NCBI GenBank assembly: GCA_024695865.1
Contig: JAILHI010000093.1
Coordinates: 1-37,818 of the forward strand
Origin: Candidatus Gastranaerophilales bacterium
GTDB lineage: Bacteria > Cyanobacteriota > Vampirovibrionia > Gastranaerophilales > Gastranaerophilaceae
Direction of reading: 5' to 3'
DNA length: 37,818 nt
The notes beneath the pieces are model-generated. The model was not told where the DNA came from. It ran no database searches and was given only the letters and a program-made list of their open reading frames with translations. Shown here piece after piece: positions 8,649 to 17,225 of this stretch. Position numbers and translations under genes: made by a program. The first letter of the stretch is position 1. Each line of letters starts with the position of its first letter.

Positions 8649-9259
8649 CAATCGACCCTTTCGATTGAATAATCAGAGGTTATTAACTGCTTTGATTTTC
8701 GGCTGAAAAAATCGGCAAAGTCACCAAAAACACTATTTGTGTCTTTGTGTTTTTCGTATTTCAGAATATATTTTACTGAATTTTCTTTTTTTGTTTTGCT
8801 CAAATTAACTGCAAGAGAATTGTTAATACCTTTGTTTGCATCTGCATAACAAAACAGTGTGTTATCGTATTTTGATATTACTGCCGATAATAAGCCGAAA
8901 GAAAGGCTTTTTTCACAGGCAGACAGGGCAGTATAAGGAATCGTTTTCCGTTTGTTTAACAGGAAAAAGCCGACGGCAAAGTTATGAACCGAGCCTGAAA
9001 AAGTATTTGGCGAAACTTCCTGATTTTCAGTGTATTGACCGATTATTTTTATAAGTCTTTCAAATTCACCGAACTGTGATGATAAAACAATGTCCTCAAC
9101 ATCATCGGAATAGGTGCTGTTCATTGCAGAGAGAACGTATTTGTCCAAAAGGCTTATTCTTCTTCTTAAAATTGCAGGAACAAAACTTAAATCAAATTCC
9201 TCTGAATTTTTATAAAAATTAAACTTATTTACATAAAATTCTGTTACAAGTTCTTTCAT
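8648..9259 (-). CDS. apeC: KS-like chain-length-factor protein (ApeC type)
   Basis: 203 residues, about half a normal ketosynthase. It matches the short beta-ketoacyl-synthase N-terminal-like family (ketoacyl-synt_2): SPNTFSGSVHNFAVGFFLL near residue 82 and TALSACEKSLSFGLLSAV near 110. It lacks the TACSSG nucleophile context and both His motifs, so it is likely a non-catalytic partner of the KS encoded divergently at 9298, as in other aryl polyene systems. First gene of the left operon. There is no Shine-Dalgarno; a TATAAT box ends 6 bases before the ATG, so the transcript may be leaderless. Confidence 0.83.
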   Translation of the reverse strand: MKELVTEFYVNKFNFYKNSEEFDLSFVPAILRRRISLLDKYVLSAMNSTYSDDVEDIVLSSQFGEFERLIKIIGQYTENQEVSPNTFSGSVHNFAVGFFLLNKRKTIPYTALSACEKSLSFGLLSAVISKYDNTLFCYADANKGINNSLAVNLSKTKKENSVKYILKYEKHKDTNSVFGDFADFFSRKSKQLITSDYSIERVD

Positions 9260-9273
9260 GCTATCATTATAAT
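9244..9273. promoter_or_regulatory. Divergent promoter of the two polyene operons with a palindromic -10
   Basis: The 38-base gap between the divergent starts holds ATTATAAT at 9266-9273, which is its own reverse complement and so gives a TATAAT to each strand. Rightward, TTACAA (9244-9249) lies 18 bases upstream of TATAAT (9268-9273). Leftward, TATAAT occupies 9271-9266 and is 6 bases from the ATG at 9259; no convincing -35 is seen on that side. The rightward -35 lies inside the left operon's first codons, so the two promoters should interfere. Confidence 0.6.
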
Positions 9274-9297
9274 ATAAACATTAAAGGATATTTGTTT

Positions 9298-10425
9298 TTG
9301 AAAATAATCGGTTATGAAGCAATATGTAATTTAGGAAACAACCTTGATGACATTTATCAAAATGCCATCATCGCCAATAACTCGTGTTTTGAAAGTCTTG
9401 AAGGATATCTTCCGCAAAAATTAATGCGTGCGGGTGTAATAAAAACCGATTTGGAAACTGTCGAAAACGAAAATTTTAATTTGCGCTGCAACCGCCTTCT
9501 GCAAAAAAATGTTAAATTGCTTCAGAAAAATATTGACAGCCTTTTTGAAAAATATCAGAGGGACAGAGTGGCTGTTGTTGCCGCAACGACAAATTCGGGT
9601 GTTGAGGAATTTGAAAAATCGGACAACCAAAGACATTCGGAACTCGGAAACCCTGCCTTGTTTCTTATGCGGCTGCTGAATTTAACAGGTTTTTATACAA
9701 CGGTTTCTACGGCTTGTTCTTCGGGAATAAAGGCTTTTTCAACGGCAAGAGATTTGCTTCGCAACAACATTTGTGATGCCGTTATTGTTGCCTGTGTGGA
9801 TACTTTGGCAAAGGTTCCAATCTTTGGTTTTGAGTCGCTTGAAGTTTTGTCTGCCAATCCTTCATCACCTTTTGGCAAGGACAGAGAGGGCATGAATATG
9901 GGCGAAGCAAGTGCAGTTTTTATCGTCGAAAAGGACGGCATCGGCATAGATGTTATGGGAATAGGTGAAAGTTCCGATATCTACCATTCGACGACCCCCG
10001 ACCCCGAAGCCGAAGCGGCAATTAAGGCAATAAACGAAGCCTTGCAAGAGGCTAATCTTAACCCCTGTGATATTGATTATATCAATGCTCACGGTACGGG
10101 CACCGTTGCAAATGACATAATGGAAGCAAAGGCAATTTTTCAGATTTTTAAAAATACCGTGCCTGTCAGTTCAACAAAATCTCTGACGGGGCATTGTCTC
10201 GGTGCCGCTGCGGGTATTGAAACCGCCTTATGCTGTAAATTGCTGGATAATTTTGACGGCAGATTATATCCCCATATCTTTAACGGTGTTTATGATGAAA
10301 CCCTTTTCCCGATTCGTCTTGTTCAAAAAGATGAAAAATATGACAAGTGTAAAATCTGTATGTGCAATTCTTTTGGCTTTGGCGGTACTAATGCCATAAT
10401 GATTTTGGGTAAAAATGATGAATAA
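9298..10425 (+). CDS. apeO: Beta-ketoacyl-ACP synthase (ApeO type)
   Basis: About 375 residues, a complete condensing enzyme. The catalytic triad is visible: Cys140 in STACSSGIKA, His265 in NAHGTGTVAND, His299 in LTGHCLGAAAG. It extends the aryl polyene chain by decarboxylative condensation on an ACP, probably as a pair with the short KS-like protein encoded divergently. No ATG fits the family N-terminus. TTG at 9298 is preferred over TTG at 9292 because AAAGGA (9284-9289) is then at a normal 8-9 bases. Ends 11 bases inside the dehydratase gene. Confidence 0.9.
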   Translation: MKIIGYEAICNLGNNLDDIYQNAIIANNSCFESLEGYLPQKLMRAGVIKTDLETVENENFNLRCNRLLQKNVKLLQKNIDSLFEKYQRDRVAVVAATTNSGVEEFEKSDNQRHSELGNPALFLMRLLNLTGFYTTVSTACSSGIKAFSTARDLLRNNICDAVIVACVDTLAKVPIFGFESLEVLSANPSSPFGKDREGMNMGEASAVFIVEKDGIGIDVMGIGESSDIYHSTTPDPEAEAAIKAINEALQEANLNPCDIDYINAHGTGTVANDIMEAKAIFQIFKNTVPVSSTKSLTGHCLGAAAGIETALCCKLLDNFDGRLYPHIFNGVYDETLFPIRLVQKDEKYDKCKICMCNSFGFGGTNAIMILGKNDE

Positions 10426-10873
10426 CAAAAGTTATCTTGCAAAAATTCTGCCTCATAAAGAACCTATGATTTTAATCGATGATGTTATTGATTATTCGCT
10501 GGAAGAACAATGGCTAAAGGCTTGTGTAACCGTCAGAGAGGACAGTTTGTTTTTTGACAGGGAACTGAACGGTATTGACGGTGCTGTCGGTATTGAATAT
10601 ATGGCGCAGACAATCGGCAGTTACTGCTTTTTAAAGAATAAACCCGATGAACCCCAAATAGGTTTTTTACTCGGAACCAGACTTTATAACAATGCCGTTG
10701 AAAAGTTTGAACTCGGCAAAACCTATTATATTTTGGTCAGGGAAACTTTTACGGCAGAGTTGAGTTCTTTTGAATGTTTCATCTATAATGATAAAAACGA
10801 GGAAATTTCAAGCGCAACGATAAACGTATATCAGGACGAAAATGATAATTTTAAGGAAATGATGAATGGATAA
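10415..10873 (+). CDS. apeP: 3-hydroxyacyl-ACP dehydratase (ApeP type)
   Basis: 152 residues, a single hot-dog domain. ILPHKEPMILIDDV (His14) and DGAVGIEYMAQTIGSYC (Glu61) are the two active-site segments of the FabA/FabZ-like ApeP family. It removes water from the beta-hydroxyacyl chain to make each double bond. This is the second dehydratase of the cluster, the other being fused to the ligase. Overlaps both neighbours (11 and 8 bases), so the operon is tightly coupled. Confidence 0.9.
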   Translation: MMNNKSYLAKILPHKEPMILIDDVIDYSLEEQWLKACVTVREDSLFFDRELNGIDGAVGIEYMAQTIGSYCFLKNKPDEPQIGFLLGTRLYNNAVEKFELGKTYYILVRETFTAELSSFECFIYNDKNEEISSATINVYQDENDNFKEMMNG

Positions 10874-11588
10874 AACGGTTTTAATTACGGGTTCAAGCAG
10901 AGGTATAGGCAGAGAAACGGCAATTTATCTTGCAAAAAACGGTTTTGATATCGTGTTGCACTGTATGAAAAATGTTGAAAAGGCAGAAGAAGTCAAAACA
11001 GAGATTGAAAAACTCGGCAGAACGGCAAGAATTTTGCAGTTTGATGTTGCGGACAGAGAACAAACAAAAATAGTTTTATTAAACGATATTGAGCAAAACG
11101 GTGTCTATTACGGCGTTATTATAAATGCAGGTATCACTGCCGACAATGCTTTTCCCGCAATGGAAGACGAGGAATGGGACAGGGTAATTAATACGAATTT
11201 AAACGGGTTTTATAACACTTTAAAACCTTTGATTTTGCCTATGATTCAAAACCGCAAGGGCAGAATTGTCGCTCTTTCCTCTGTGGCGGGTCTGGCAGGC
11301 AACAGGGGACAGATTAATTACAGCGCTTCAAAAGCGGGAATTATCGGCGCCGTTAAAACTCTTTGCCGTGAAGTTGCAAAAAGAAACATAACGGTAAATT
11401 GTGTTGCCCCGGGTGTAATTGAATCCGATATGACGGCGGAGGTTCCCTTTGATATGATAAAAGAGTCAATACCGATGCGGCGAATGGGTACACCAAAAGA
11501 AGTCGCAAGCGTTATTAACTATCTTATGAGCGAAGACGCATCATACATCACAGGGCAGGTTATTTCCGTAAACGGAGGTATGTACTAA
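10866..11588 (+). CDS. apeQ: 3-oxoacyl-ACP reductase (ApeQ type, FabG-like SDR)
   Basis: 240-residue short-chain dehydrogenase. TGSSRGIG (8-15) binds the NADPH, NAG is at 87-89, and the catalytic residues are Asn111, Ser139, Tyr152 and Lys156 in NYSASKAG. The FabG-type ending SYITGQVISVNGGMY is intact. It reduces the beta-keto group after each condensation. With two dehydratases and no enoyl reductase in the cluster, the product should keep its double bonds, as a polyene does. Its stop overlaps the next start as TAATG. Confidence 0.93.
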   Translation: MDKTVLITGSSRGIGRETAIYLAKNGFDIVLHCMKNVEKAEEVKTEIEKLGRTARILQFDVADREQTKIVLLNDIEQNGVYYGVIINAGITADNAFPAMEDEEWDRVINTNLNGFYNTLKPLILPMIQNRKGRIVALSSVAGLAGNRGQINYSASKAGIIGAVKTLCREVAKRNITVNCVAPGVIESDMTAEVPFDMIKESIPMRRMGTPKEVASVINYLMSEDASYITGQVISVNGGMY

Positions 11589-12814
11589 TGGATAAAAGAG
11601 TTGTTGTTACGGGCATGGCGATTGCAAGCCCTTTGGGCTCTACGGTATCTTCCGCTTTTGAGCGGCTTCACGTTTTGAAAAATTGTATTGTCAAAGATGA
11701 TGATTTGGCAAAATACAACGGACTTCATACCCGTCTGGCATCTAAAATTGACGGATTGGTTATCCCGCAAGAATTTAACCGCAAAGTTACAAGGACAATG
11801 GGCAGAGTTGCTTTAATATCCGTGATTACCGCCAAACAGGCACTGGAAGATGCGGAACTAATCGGAAATCCCGTTATCACAAGCGGACAAACAGGCGTGA
11901 GTTACGGTTCTTGCAGCGGTGCGATTGATTCGCTTATGGATTTCTATTCTATGATTGTAGAGCACGACGTAAAAAATCTTAATTCGGGTTCTTACGTGCG
12001 CATGATGTCGCATACGGCAGCCGTTAACATTTCTCTCTATTTCAAGACTCACGGCCGTGTTATTCCTACTTCTTCGGCCTGTACTTCGGGCTCAATGGGT
12101 ATCGGTTATGCTTATGAGGCCATAAAACTCGGTCTGCAAAAGGTTATGATTGCAGGCGGTTCAGATGAATTTACACCGAGCAACATCGGAATTTTTGATA
12201 CACTTTTTGCAACGAGTGTTAAAAATGATAACCCCGAATTAACACCCTCGCCCTTTGACAAAGACCGTGACGGACTTGTTATCGGGGAAGGCGCTGCGAC
12301 TTTGATTTTGGAAGAATATGAACATGCAAAAAACCGAGGCGCCAAAATTTATGCGGAAATTGTCGGCTTCGCCACAAATGCTGACGGTACTCATATCACA
12401 AATCCCAACTCGGAAATGATGGCAGAAGTTATGAAGCAGTCTCTCGATAGTGCTAATCTCTCGGCAGCCGATATCGGCTATATTAATGCTCACGGAACGG
12501 GAACCGTAAACGGTGATATCGCAGAATCTCAGGCGACAAGTTCAGTTTTCGGTAAAAATGTTCCTGTCAGCACAATTAAATGTTATACAGGTCATACTCT
12601 CGGTGCCTGCGGCGCAATTGAAGCGCTTTTGAGTATCGAAATGATGAATCATAACTGGTTTTGCCCGAACCTTAACCTTAAAAACGTTGATGAAAGATGC
12701 GGCGAACTTGAGTACATTATGGGGCAGCCGAGAACGCTTGATGCCGAATTTGTTATGAGCAATAATTTTGCTTTTGGCGGCATAAATACATCTTTGATTT
12801 TTAAAAAGGTTTAA
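11588..12814 (+). CDS. apeR: Beta-ketoacyl-ACP synthase (ApeR type, FabF-like)
   Basis: 408 residues, a full FabF-like condensing enzyme with an intact Cys-His-His triad: Cys165 in SSACTSGSMG, His302 in NAHGTGTVNGD, His336 in YTGHTLGACG. It is the second active ketosynthase of the cluster. In aryl polyene pathways one KS is thought to start the chain on the aryl group and another to extend it; which does which here cannot be told from sequence. Length and both ends are normal. Confidence 0.93.
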   Translation: MDKRVVVTGMAIASPLGSTVSSAFERLHVLKNCIVKDDDLAKYNGLHTRLASKIDGLVIPQEFNRKVTRTMGRVALISVITAKQALEDAELIGNPVITSGQTGVSYGSCSGAIDSLMDFYSMIVEHDVKNLNSGSYVRMMSHTAAVNISLYFKTHGRVIPTSSACTSGSMGIGYAYEAIKLGLQKVMIAGGSDEFTPSNIGIFDTLFATSVKNDNPELTPSPFDKDRDGLVIGEGAATLILEEYEHAKNRGAKIYAEIVGFATNADGTHITNPNSEMMAEVMKQSLDSANLSAADIGYINAHGTGTVNGDIAESQATSSVFGKNVPVSTIKCYTGHTLGACGAIEALLSIEMMNHNWFCPNLNLKNVDERCGELEYIMGQPRTLDAEFVMSNNFAFGGINTSLIFKKV

Positions 12815-12815
12815 A

Positions 12816-13331
12816 ATGAATGTTTTTTATATAAAACAAGACGAATTTAAAAAGTTTTATGACAAAGATTTTGCAAAGCAATATGCCGACAAAGAGTTTA
12901 AAACGGAAAAACGGTTTTATGAATATACTATCGGCAGATACCTTGTGAAAAAAGCCGCCAAAGAGTTTTATAACTTGTCAGATACCGAAATAATTCTTCA
13001 GAACAACGGCAAGCCTGTTTTAAAAAATTCAAATTTATGTTTTAATATTTCCCACTCGAAAAATATTGTTTCCGTTTGTTTCGATGAAAATCCCTGCGGG
13101 CTTGATATTGAATATATAAAAGAGAGGGATTTGAACAGATTTTCGGATTATTATAAGCAGAACTTTGAAACATTAGACGGCTTTTACAAGTTTTGGACAT
13201 TTAAGGAAGCGGCTTATAAACTCGATGCTGACGTTAAAGACACGTATAGTTGCAAATTTGAAATGCAGTATTTTTTGACTGTTGCATCAGTCAATAAGAT
13301 TGAAAATATATCCTTGCAGAAAATCTTGTAA
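12816..13331 (+). CDS. 4'-phosphopantetheinyl transferase (Sfp type)
   Basis: 171 residues, a compact single-gene PPTase. Motifs: FNISHSKNIV (His80), CGLDIEYI with the Mg-binding Asp97 and Glu99, and FYKFWTFKEAAYKL (Trp127, Lys130, Glu131). It attaches phosphopantetheine to the two carrier proteins of the cluster. It starts 1 base after the KS stop and is the last gene of the right operon, followed by a strong terminator. It is shorter than Sfp (about 224 residues), with the C-terminal part reduced. Corresponds to the PPTase gene common in aryl polyene clusters. Confidence 0.88.
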   Translation: MNVFYIKQDEFKKFYDKDFAKQYADKEFKTEKRFYEYTIGRYLVKKAAKEFYNLSDTEIILQNNGKPVLKNSNLCFNISHSKNIVSVCFDENPCGLDIEYIKERDLNRFSDYYKQNFETLDGFYKFWTFKEAAYKLDADVKDTYSCKFEMQYFLTVASVNKIENISLQKIL

Positions 13332-13343
13332 ATATTTTTTTGT

Positions 13344-13380
13344 AATAAAAAAGAGCCGTCTTGTAACGGCTCTTTTTATT
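13344..13380. terminator. Bidirectional terminator between the PPTase and DHH genes
   Basis: A stem with arms AAAAAGAGCCGT and ACGGCTCTTTTT around a 6-base loop CTTGTA. It has a T-run on both strands and sits between convergent genes, so it can end both transcripts. Confidence 0.9.
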
Positions 13381-13395
13381 GTTTTCAGGTTTTAC

Positions 13396-15882
13396 TTATT
13401 TTCTGTAAAATACCTGAGTTTGTTCATTTTGCTGCGGTTTCGGCTGAGTTGCTCTGATTTGGGTTACAATATCCGCTACCAAATCAGAAAATTCTTTACC
13501 GTTTTCGTTGATTGCGACTTTTACTTCGTGCATTTGTTCTCTCTTTTGTTCGGGAGTCAAATTGTTGTCATGAAGTACATCAAGATTGTGTCTTGCCATA
13601 TTCAAGACTTTCTTCGCATCAAATTCGGGCTTGCCGTCAATCATTACAACAAGTTTTGAATCGATTTCAACACCCGGTAAATCAATTCTTCCGCCTGAAG
13701 CACCGCCGTGTCCGCCGCCGTCAAAGATTGAAGCAAGTAATTCTGCGTGGTCACTGCAATCTGCCGAACGGAACGAAAGTCTTATTCCGTTCATGCTTGC
13801 AACTTCCGAATTTTCGGTTACATAACCTGCTTTTTTATCCTGAACTGCAAGAATGGCAATTTTGTCTGCATCATAAGGTGATGAGTACATTTCCTTTGCC
13901 TGTCTTTGCAATTCGGAATCTTTCGGGTTGCTTTGAGCGTTTACTTTTGTCGGGTCTGATTTTAACGCACCCATTACTTCACAGTATTTGAAGCCGTTTT
14001 GAACGTCTAATAATGTAAATTCGGGGTCATGTTTCAGAGAATCTTCCCAAACTTCGCACATCTGGTCGTAGGATACCGAAACAATACCTACGCCCGCATC
14101 GGGATATACTTTCTTGCCTTTTACCGCAAAATCAAGCATTTTGTCACGGGGTGAAAGTTCACCGTCGGTGCTTTGTGTGTCAATGGTTTTATCGGGAACA
14201 TCGAAAACAATGTTATCTCTGAGCCATTTTTTATCAACCTTTTCGGTCTGGTTTGCGTTTACTTCGTCAATCAGCCATTTTGACATGCCTTCGGGAGCAA
14301 AGTTCGGTCTGTCTTTTACCGACATTTCCATGTGTTCGGGTAAAAGGTTTGCCGTTCTCGTAAATGAGCCCGTATCTGTTGAAGTACCCGTAATAACAGA
14401 TGCAACAAATTTTCTTGCTTCTTCAAAACTGTTTTTCATTGTGTTACCAAGAATACCTGCTTTGTCTGCAACGATTGTTACAAGTTGAGTTGCTGCGGGA
14501 ACCATATCGGAAACAAGTGCGAGATTGTTTTTGTGGATTTTTTCCATATCAACACCTGTTGTTTCTTTTGCATCAATCCATTCGTTGATTTTGTGCGGGT
14601 GGTGGTCAATATAGATTTGTTTTGTTGAATTTTCGATATAATCTTTAAATCCGCCCGAAAATCTTTTAGGTGTCGGAATATCCAAAAGAATTACCAAATC
14701 GTATTTTTTTCTGTCCTCGCCCTTTAAAGGAGCATCGTCAAATAATCTTGACGGATCTTTAAGGTCTGCAAGTTCATTTTTTAAGATTTGAATTTGAGAC
14801 CTTGTTGCAGCGGTTTGTTCGCCTGCTTCCATTTTTGCGATACTGTTTTCAACAAGTGCAATTCTTTCAGGGTTGTAAGGTCTTTTTACATCTTCAACAC
14901 CAGGCATTTTTGCTCTGAATAATCCGGGGATTTTATCATCAACGGCGCAATCGATTTCTTTATCGGGATATGCACCTTTAATTGCAGTTTTCATGCCGAT
15001 TACACAGCCGAGAGTATCACCATCGGGCTTACAGTGGCCGACAATTAATATTCTCTTGTTGTCGGGGTTATTAATTTCTTCCGAAATGTTTTTGATAGCC
15101 CCTTTGATTTCTTCAACGGCTTTCGGGCCGTTAACTTCTGCTTCGATATCAAAAATCCTTCCCAAAACCTGATCGGGTGATGTGGGTTCTTGATACATCA
15201 TTACCTGTTTGCTGATGTTAGGGTCTTTTGAATCCATAAAACTTGTAAATACTTTTTGGGTTTCCTGTTTTAATTTCTGGTCTTTTCCGACATATAAAAG
15301 GTTTGCTCTTAAGCCGATTGTGGGTGCGCCTTTTGAGTTACCCGAAATAACGTTTGAAAGTTCAAATCTGAAATCTTTTTCTCTGCCCTTCATTAAGTTT
15401 TTGAGGTCAGGTACCAATTCGTCAGGGACTCTGCCGATTCCGCCTTTTTTAACTCCGCCGAGTTCGGGAACGCCGAGTTGAATTTTTTCATTACCCTGTT
15501 TGTCTGTGGTAAATCTGAAATCAAGTTTTTGACCGTCTTTCCATTGGCTTTGTGCTAATTTAACAACATTGTCGTCAAAGGCTCTTGGACCTGCTCCTGC
15601 GGTTCCTTTCTGGTGAGCGGCAACGCCTCTTACCTTCATTTGTATTGCATCGGTTCTTGTTTCCATCGGCATGGGGTTTTTCATTGTTCCGCAGAAGGAA
15701 ACGTTTAATGCCGAACCCATTCTCTCTGTTGTGATTACAGGTTTGTGTTTATCTGTTTTACTGAACGAAACAGAGTCTTCCACTGCTTTAAAATTTAAGT
15801 AAGAACTTTTTGTTTCGGATTGCTTTTTAATTTGTCCGAAATAGACGTTATTATTAAATCCGCTGCCATTAATTTGAGTCAT
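13396..15882 (-). CDS. Large DHH/DHHA1 phosphoesterase (NrnA-like) with a long N-terminal extension
   Basis: 828 residues. The DHH catalytic motifs are all present: GHCKPDGDTLGC (His283, Asp287, Asp289), VILLDIP (Asp401), IYIDHHPHK (Asp426-His428), GTSTDTGSF (Asp503). The DHHA1 end has FDGGGHGGASGG at 720-731. NrnA-type enzymes hydrolyse short oligonucleotides, pAp or cyclic dinucleotide products, but are near 320 residues. Here a 270-residue N-terminal part has no domain I recognise and opens with an N-rich segment containing NNVYFGQ and VSFS. ATG at 15882 has AAAGGG just upstream, which is better than the GTG at 15903. The substrate is not deducible. Confidence 0.8.
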   Translation of the reverse strand: MTQINGSGFNNNVYFGQIKKQSETKSSYLNFKAVEDSVSFSKTDKHKPVITTERMGSALNVSFCGTMKNPMPMETRTDAIQMKVRGVAAHQKGTAGAGPRAFDDNVVKLAQSQWKDGQKLDFRFTTDKQGNEKIQLGVPELGGVKKGGIGRVPDELVPDLKNLMKGREKDFRFELSNVISGNSKGAPTIGLRANLLYVGKDQKLKQETQKVFTSFMDSKDPNISKQVMMYQEPTSPDQVLGRIFDIEAEVNGPKAVEEIKGAIKNISEEINNPDNKRILIVGHCKPDGDTLGCVIGMKTAIKGAYPDKEIDCAVDDKIPGLFRAKMPGVEDVKRPYNPERIALVENSIAKMEAGEQTAATRSQIQILKNELADLKDPSRLFDDAPLKGEDRKKYDLVILLDIPTPKRFSGGFKDYIENSTKQIYIDHHPHKINEWIDAKETTGVDMEKIHKNNLALVSDMVPAATQLVTIVADKAGILGNTMKNSFEEARKFVASVITGTSTDTGSFTRTANLLPEHMEMSVKDRPNFAPEGMSKWLIDEVNANQTEKVDKKWLRDNIVFDVPDKTIDTQSTDGELSPRDKMLDFAVKGKKVYPDAGVGIVSVSYDQMCEVWEDSLKHDPEFTLLDVQNGFKYCEVMGALKSDPTKVNAQSNPKDSELQRQAKEMYSSPYDADKIAILAVQDKKAGYVTENSEVASMNGIRLSFRSADCSDHAELLASIFDGGGHGGASGGRIDLPGVEIDSKLVVMIDGKPEFDAKKVLNMARHNLDVLHDNNLTPEQKREQMHEVKVAINENGKEFSDLVADIVTQIRATQPKPQQNEQTQVFYRK

Positions 15883-15991
15883 TTTTTTCCCTTTCAAACA
15901 CACTTTGTCGTAATTCTACTTATACATCAAAACTCAAAAATATATTTTTTGCTACTGTTTTTGAGAAATAATAAACTGTTTTTATAAATCG

Positions 15992-16018
15992 TTACAAATT
16001 TTTTCATTATGTTATAAT
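15992..16018 (+). promoter_or_regulatory. Candidate promoter of the DUF2229/HgdB-like gene
   Basis: TTACAA at 15992-15997 and TATAAT at 16013-16018 with a 15-base spacer, shorter than ideal. The start codon is 33 bases further on, with AGGTGG before it, so this transcript would have an ordinary leader. Confidence 0.45.
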
Positions 16019-16050
16019 AATTACGTTAGATTAGAGAATAAGGTGGACGA

Positions 16051-17139
16051 ATGGAAAAAATAATGGAAATCGGTATGCCCCGTGCATTATTGTTTTATAC
16101 ATATTATCCGTTTTGGCATGGCTTTTTTACGGGCTTGGGCGTAAAAGTTGTGTTGTCAGATGCGACAACCAAAAAAACAATGTCCGAAGGTGCCGCCCTT
16201 GTTGTTTCCGAAACATGTCTGCCCATTAAAGTTTATGCGGGACATATTCTTAATCTGATTGAAAAAGGTGTGAAGAAAATTTTCGTTCCGTCAGTTCAGT
16301 CAATTGCCCCCAAAATTTATAACTGCTCCAAAATCAGAGGACTTCCCGATATTATCAGAAATGTTATAAAAGCCGATTTTGAAATGGTTGAGGCGACTTA
16401 TGATAAATCTGAAAAACATCAGGGCTTGTATGAGTTTCTGAAAGAGGCTGCATCTTATTTCGGCATAACCGATATGAGCATAATAAAATCTGCCGCAAGA
16501 AACGGCCAAAAGGTTTCCAACAACTTTCGTCTTATGGCAAGTATGGGTGTTCCGTATCTTAAAGCACTCAAACTTGCTCTCGATAACAAAGTTATTATGC
16601 CGTCTGAAAAGAAAAATTATCCGATTAACATTGCGGTTATTGCACACGGCTATAATTTGTACGATGAGCAGGTCAGCATGCGCATTTTGGATAAACTTGA
16701 AAGTATGAACGTAGGAACAAGAACTGCGGAATTACTTTCCGAAGAACAGATGAGAGAGGGCATTTCATCTATGGGTTCAAAACTCTATTGGGCAAATGAA
16801 CTTGAAATAACAGGTGCTGCCGCTCATTATATTCAGGATTCCAAAACTGACGGACTTATTGCAATAAACGCCTTCGGCTGCGGTCCCGATTCTCTGATGA
16901 TTGAAAGAATTTCCCGTTTTGCAAAAGGAAAAAATAAGCCGTTTTTGAATTTGTCTATCGATGAACATACGGGTGAAGCAGGTTTTATCACAAGAATTGA
17001 AGCCTTTACCGATATGTTAATCAGAAGAAAAAATATTCTCTCCAAAAAATCTGCCGATGAGCAAAATCTAGCAGAACATGATTTTCAGGAGGGTGCAATT
17101 TCGGAAGAAATTCTTGCAGGCATAAAGAATAATTTGTAA
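16051..17139 (+). CDS. DUF2229 / HgdB-like acyl-CoA dehydratase-activase-related protein
   Basis: 362 residues related to the 2-hydroxyacyl-CoA dehydratase/benzoyl-CoA reductase superfamily (COG3580-like). Visible marks: IGMPRALLFYTYYPFWHGFF at the start, VSETCLPIKVYAGH, PKIYNCSKIRG and NAFGCGPDSLM with conserved cysteines that could bind an iron-sulfur cluster, then LSIDEHTGEAG. Larger family members pair this region with an ATPase activase domain; here it stands alone and no activase is nearby. The substrate is unknown. Start supported by AAGGTGG 6 bases before the ATG. Confidence 0.75.
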   Translation: MEKIMEIGMPRALLFYTYYPFWHGFFTGLGVKVVLSDATTKKTMSEGAALVVSETCLPIKVYAGHILNLIEKGVKKIFVPSVQSIAPKIYNCSKIRGLPDIIRNVIKADFEMVEATYDKSEKHQGLYEFLKEAASYFGITDMSIIKSAARNGQKVSNNFRLMASMGVPYLKALKLALDNKVIMPSEKKNYPINIAVIAHGYNLYDEQVSMRILDKLESMNVGTRTAELLSEEQMREGISSMGSKLYWANELEITGAAAHYIQDSKTDGLIAINAFGCGPDSLMIERISRFAKGKNKPFLNLSIDEHTGEAGFITRIEAFTDMLIRRKNILSKKSADEQNLAEHDFQEGAISEEILAGIKNNL

Positions 17140-17178
17140 AAACTCTGATAGTGTTATGCACTGTCGTTTTTGAGTTAC

Positions 17179-17212
17179 AAAAAGACCTTGGCATATTACC
17201 AAGGTCTTTTTT
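17179..17212. terminator. Bidirectional terminator between the HgdB-like gene and sepF
   Basis: Arms AAAAAGACCTTGG and CCAAGGTCTTTTT around loop CATATTA, with T-runs on both strands, between convergent genes. A second small hairpin (GATAGTG/CACTGTC, about 17147-17165) lies just before it. Confidence 0.9.
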
Positions 17213-17225
17213 ATTTCTTATTTAA

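Noticed and set aside
8648-9259. Short KS-like gene as a truncated, broken ketosynthase
   Set aside because: Its length and SPNTFSGSVHNFAVG pattern match the naturally short KS-like family found at this place in aryl polyene clusters.
403-13331. Reading the cluster as ordinary fatty-acid or polyunsaturated fatty-acid synthesis
   Set aside because: No malonyl transferase, FabH or enoyl reductase is present, while a ligase, two dehydratases, a chain-length-factor-like KS, LolA and MMPL proteins are; this is the aryl polyene pattern.
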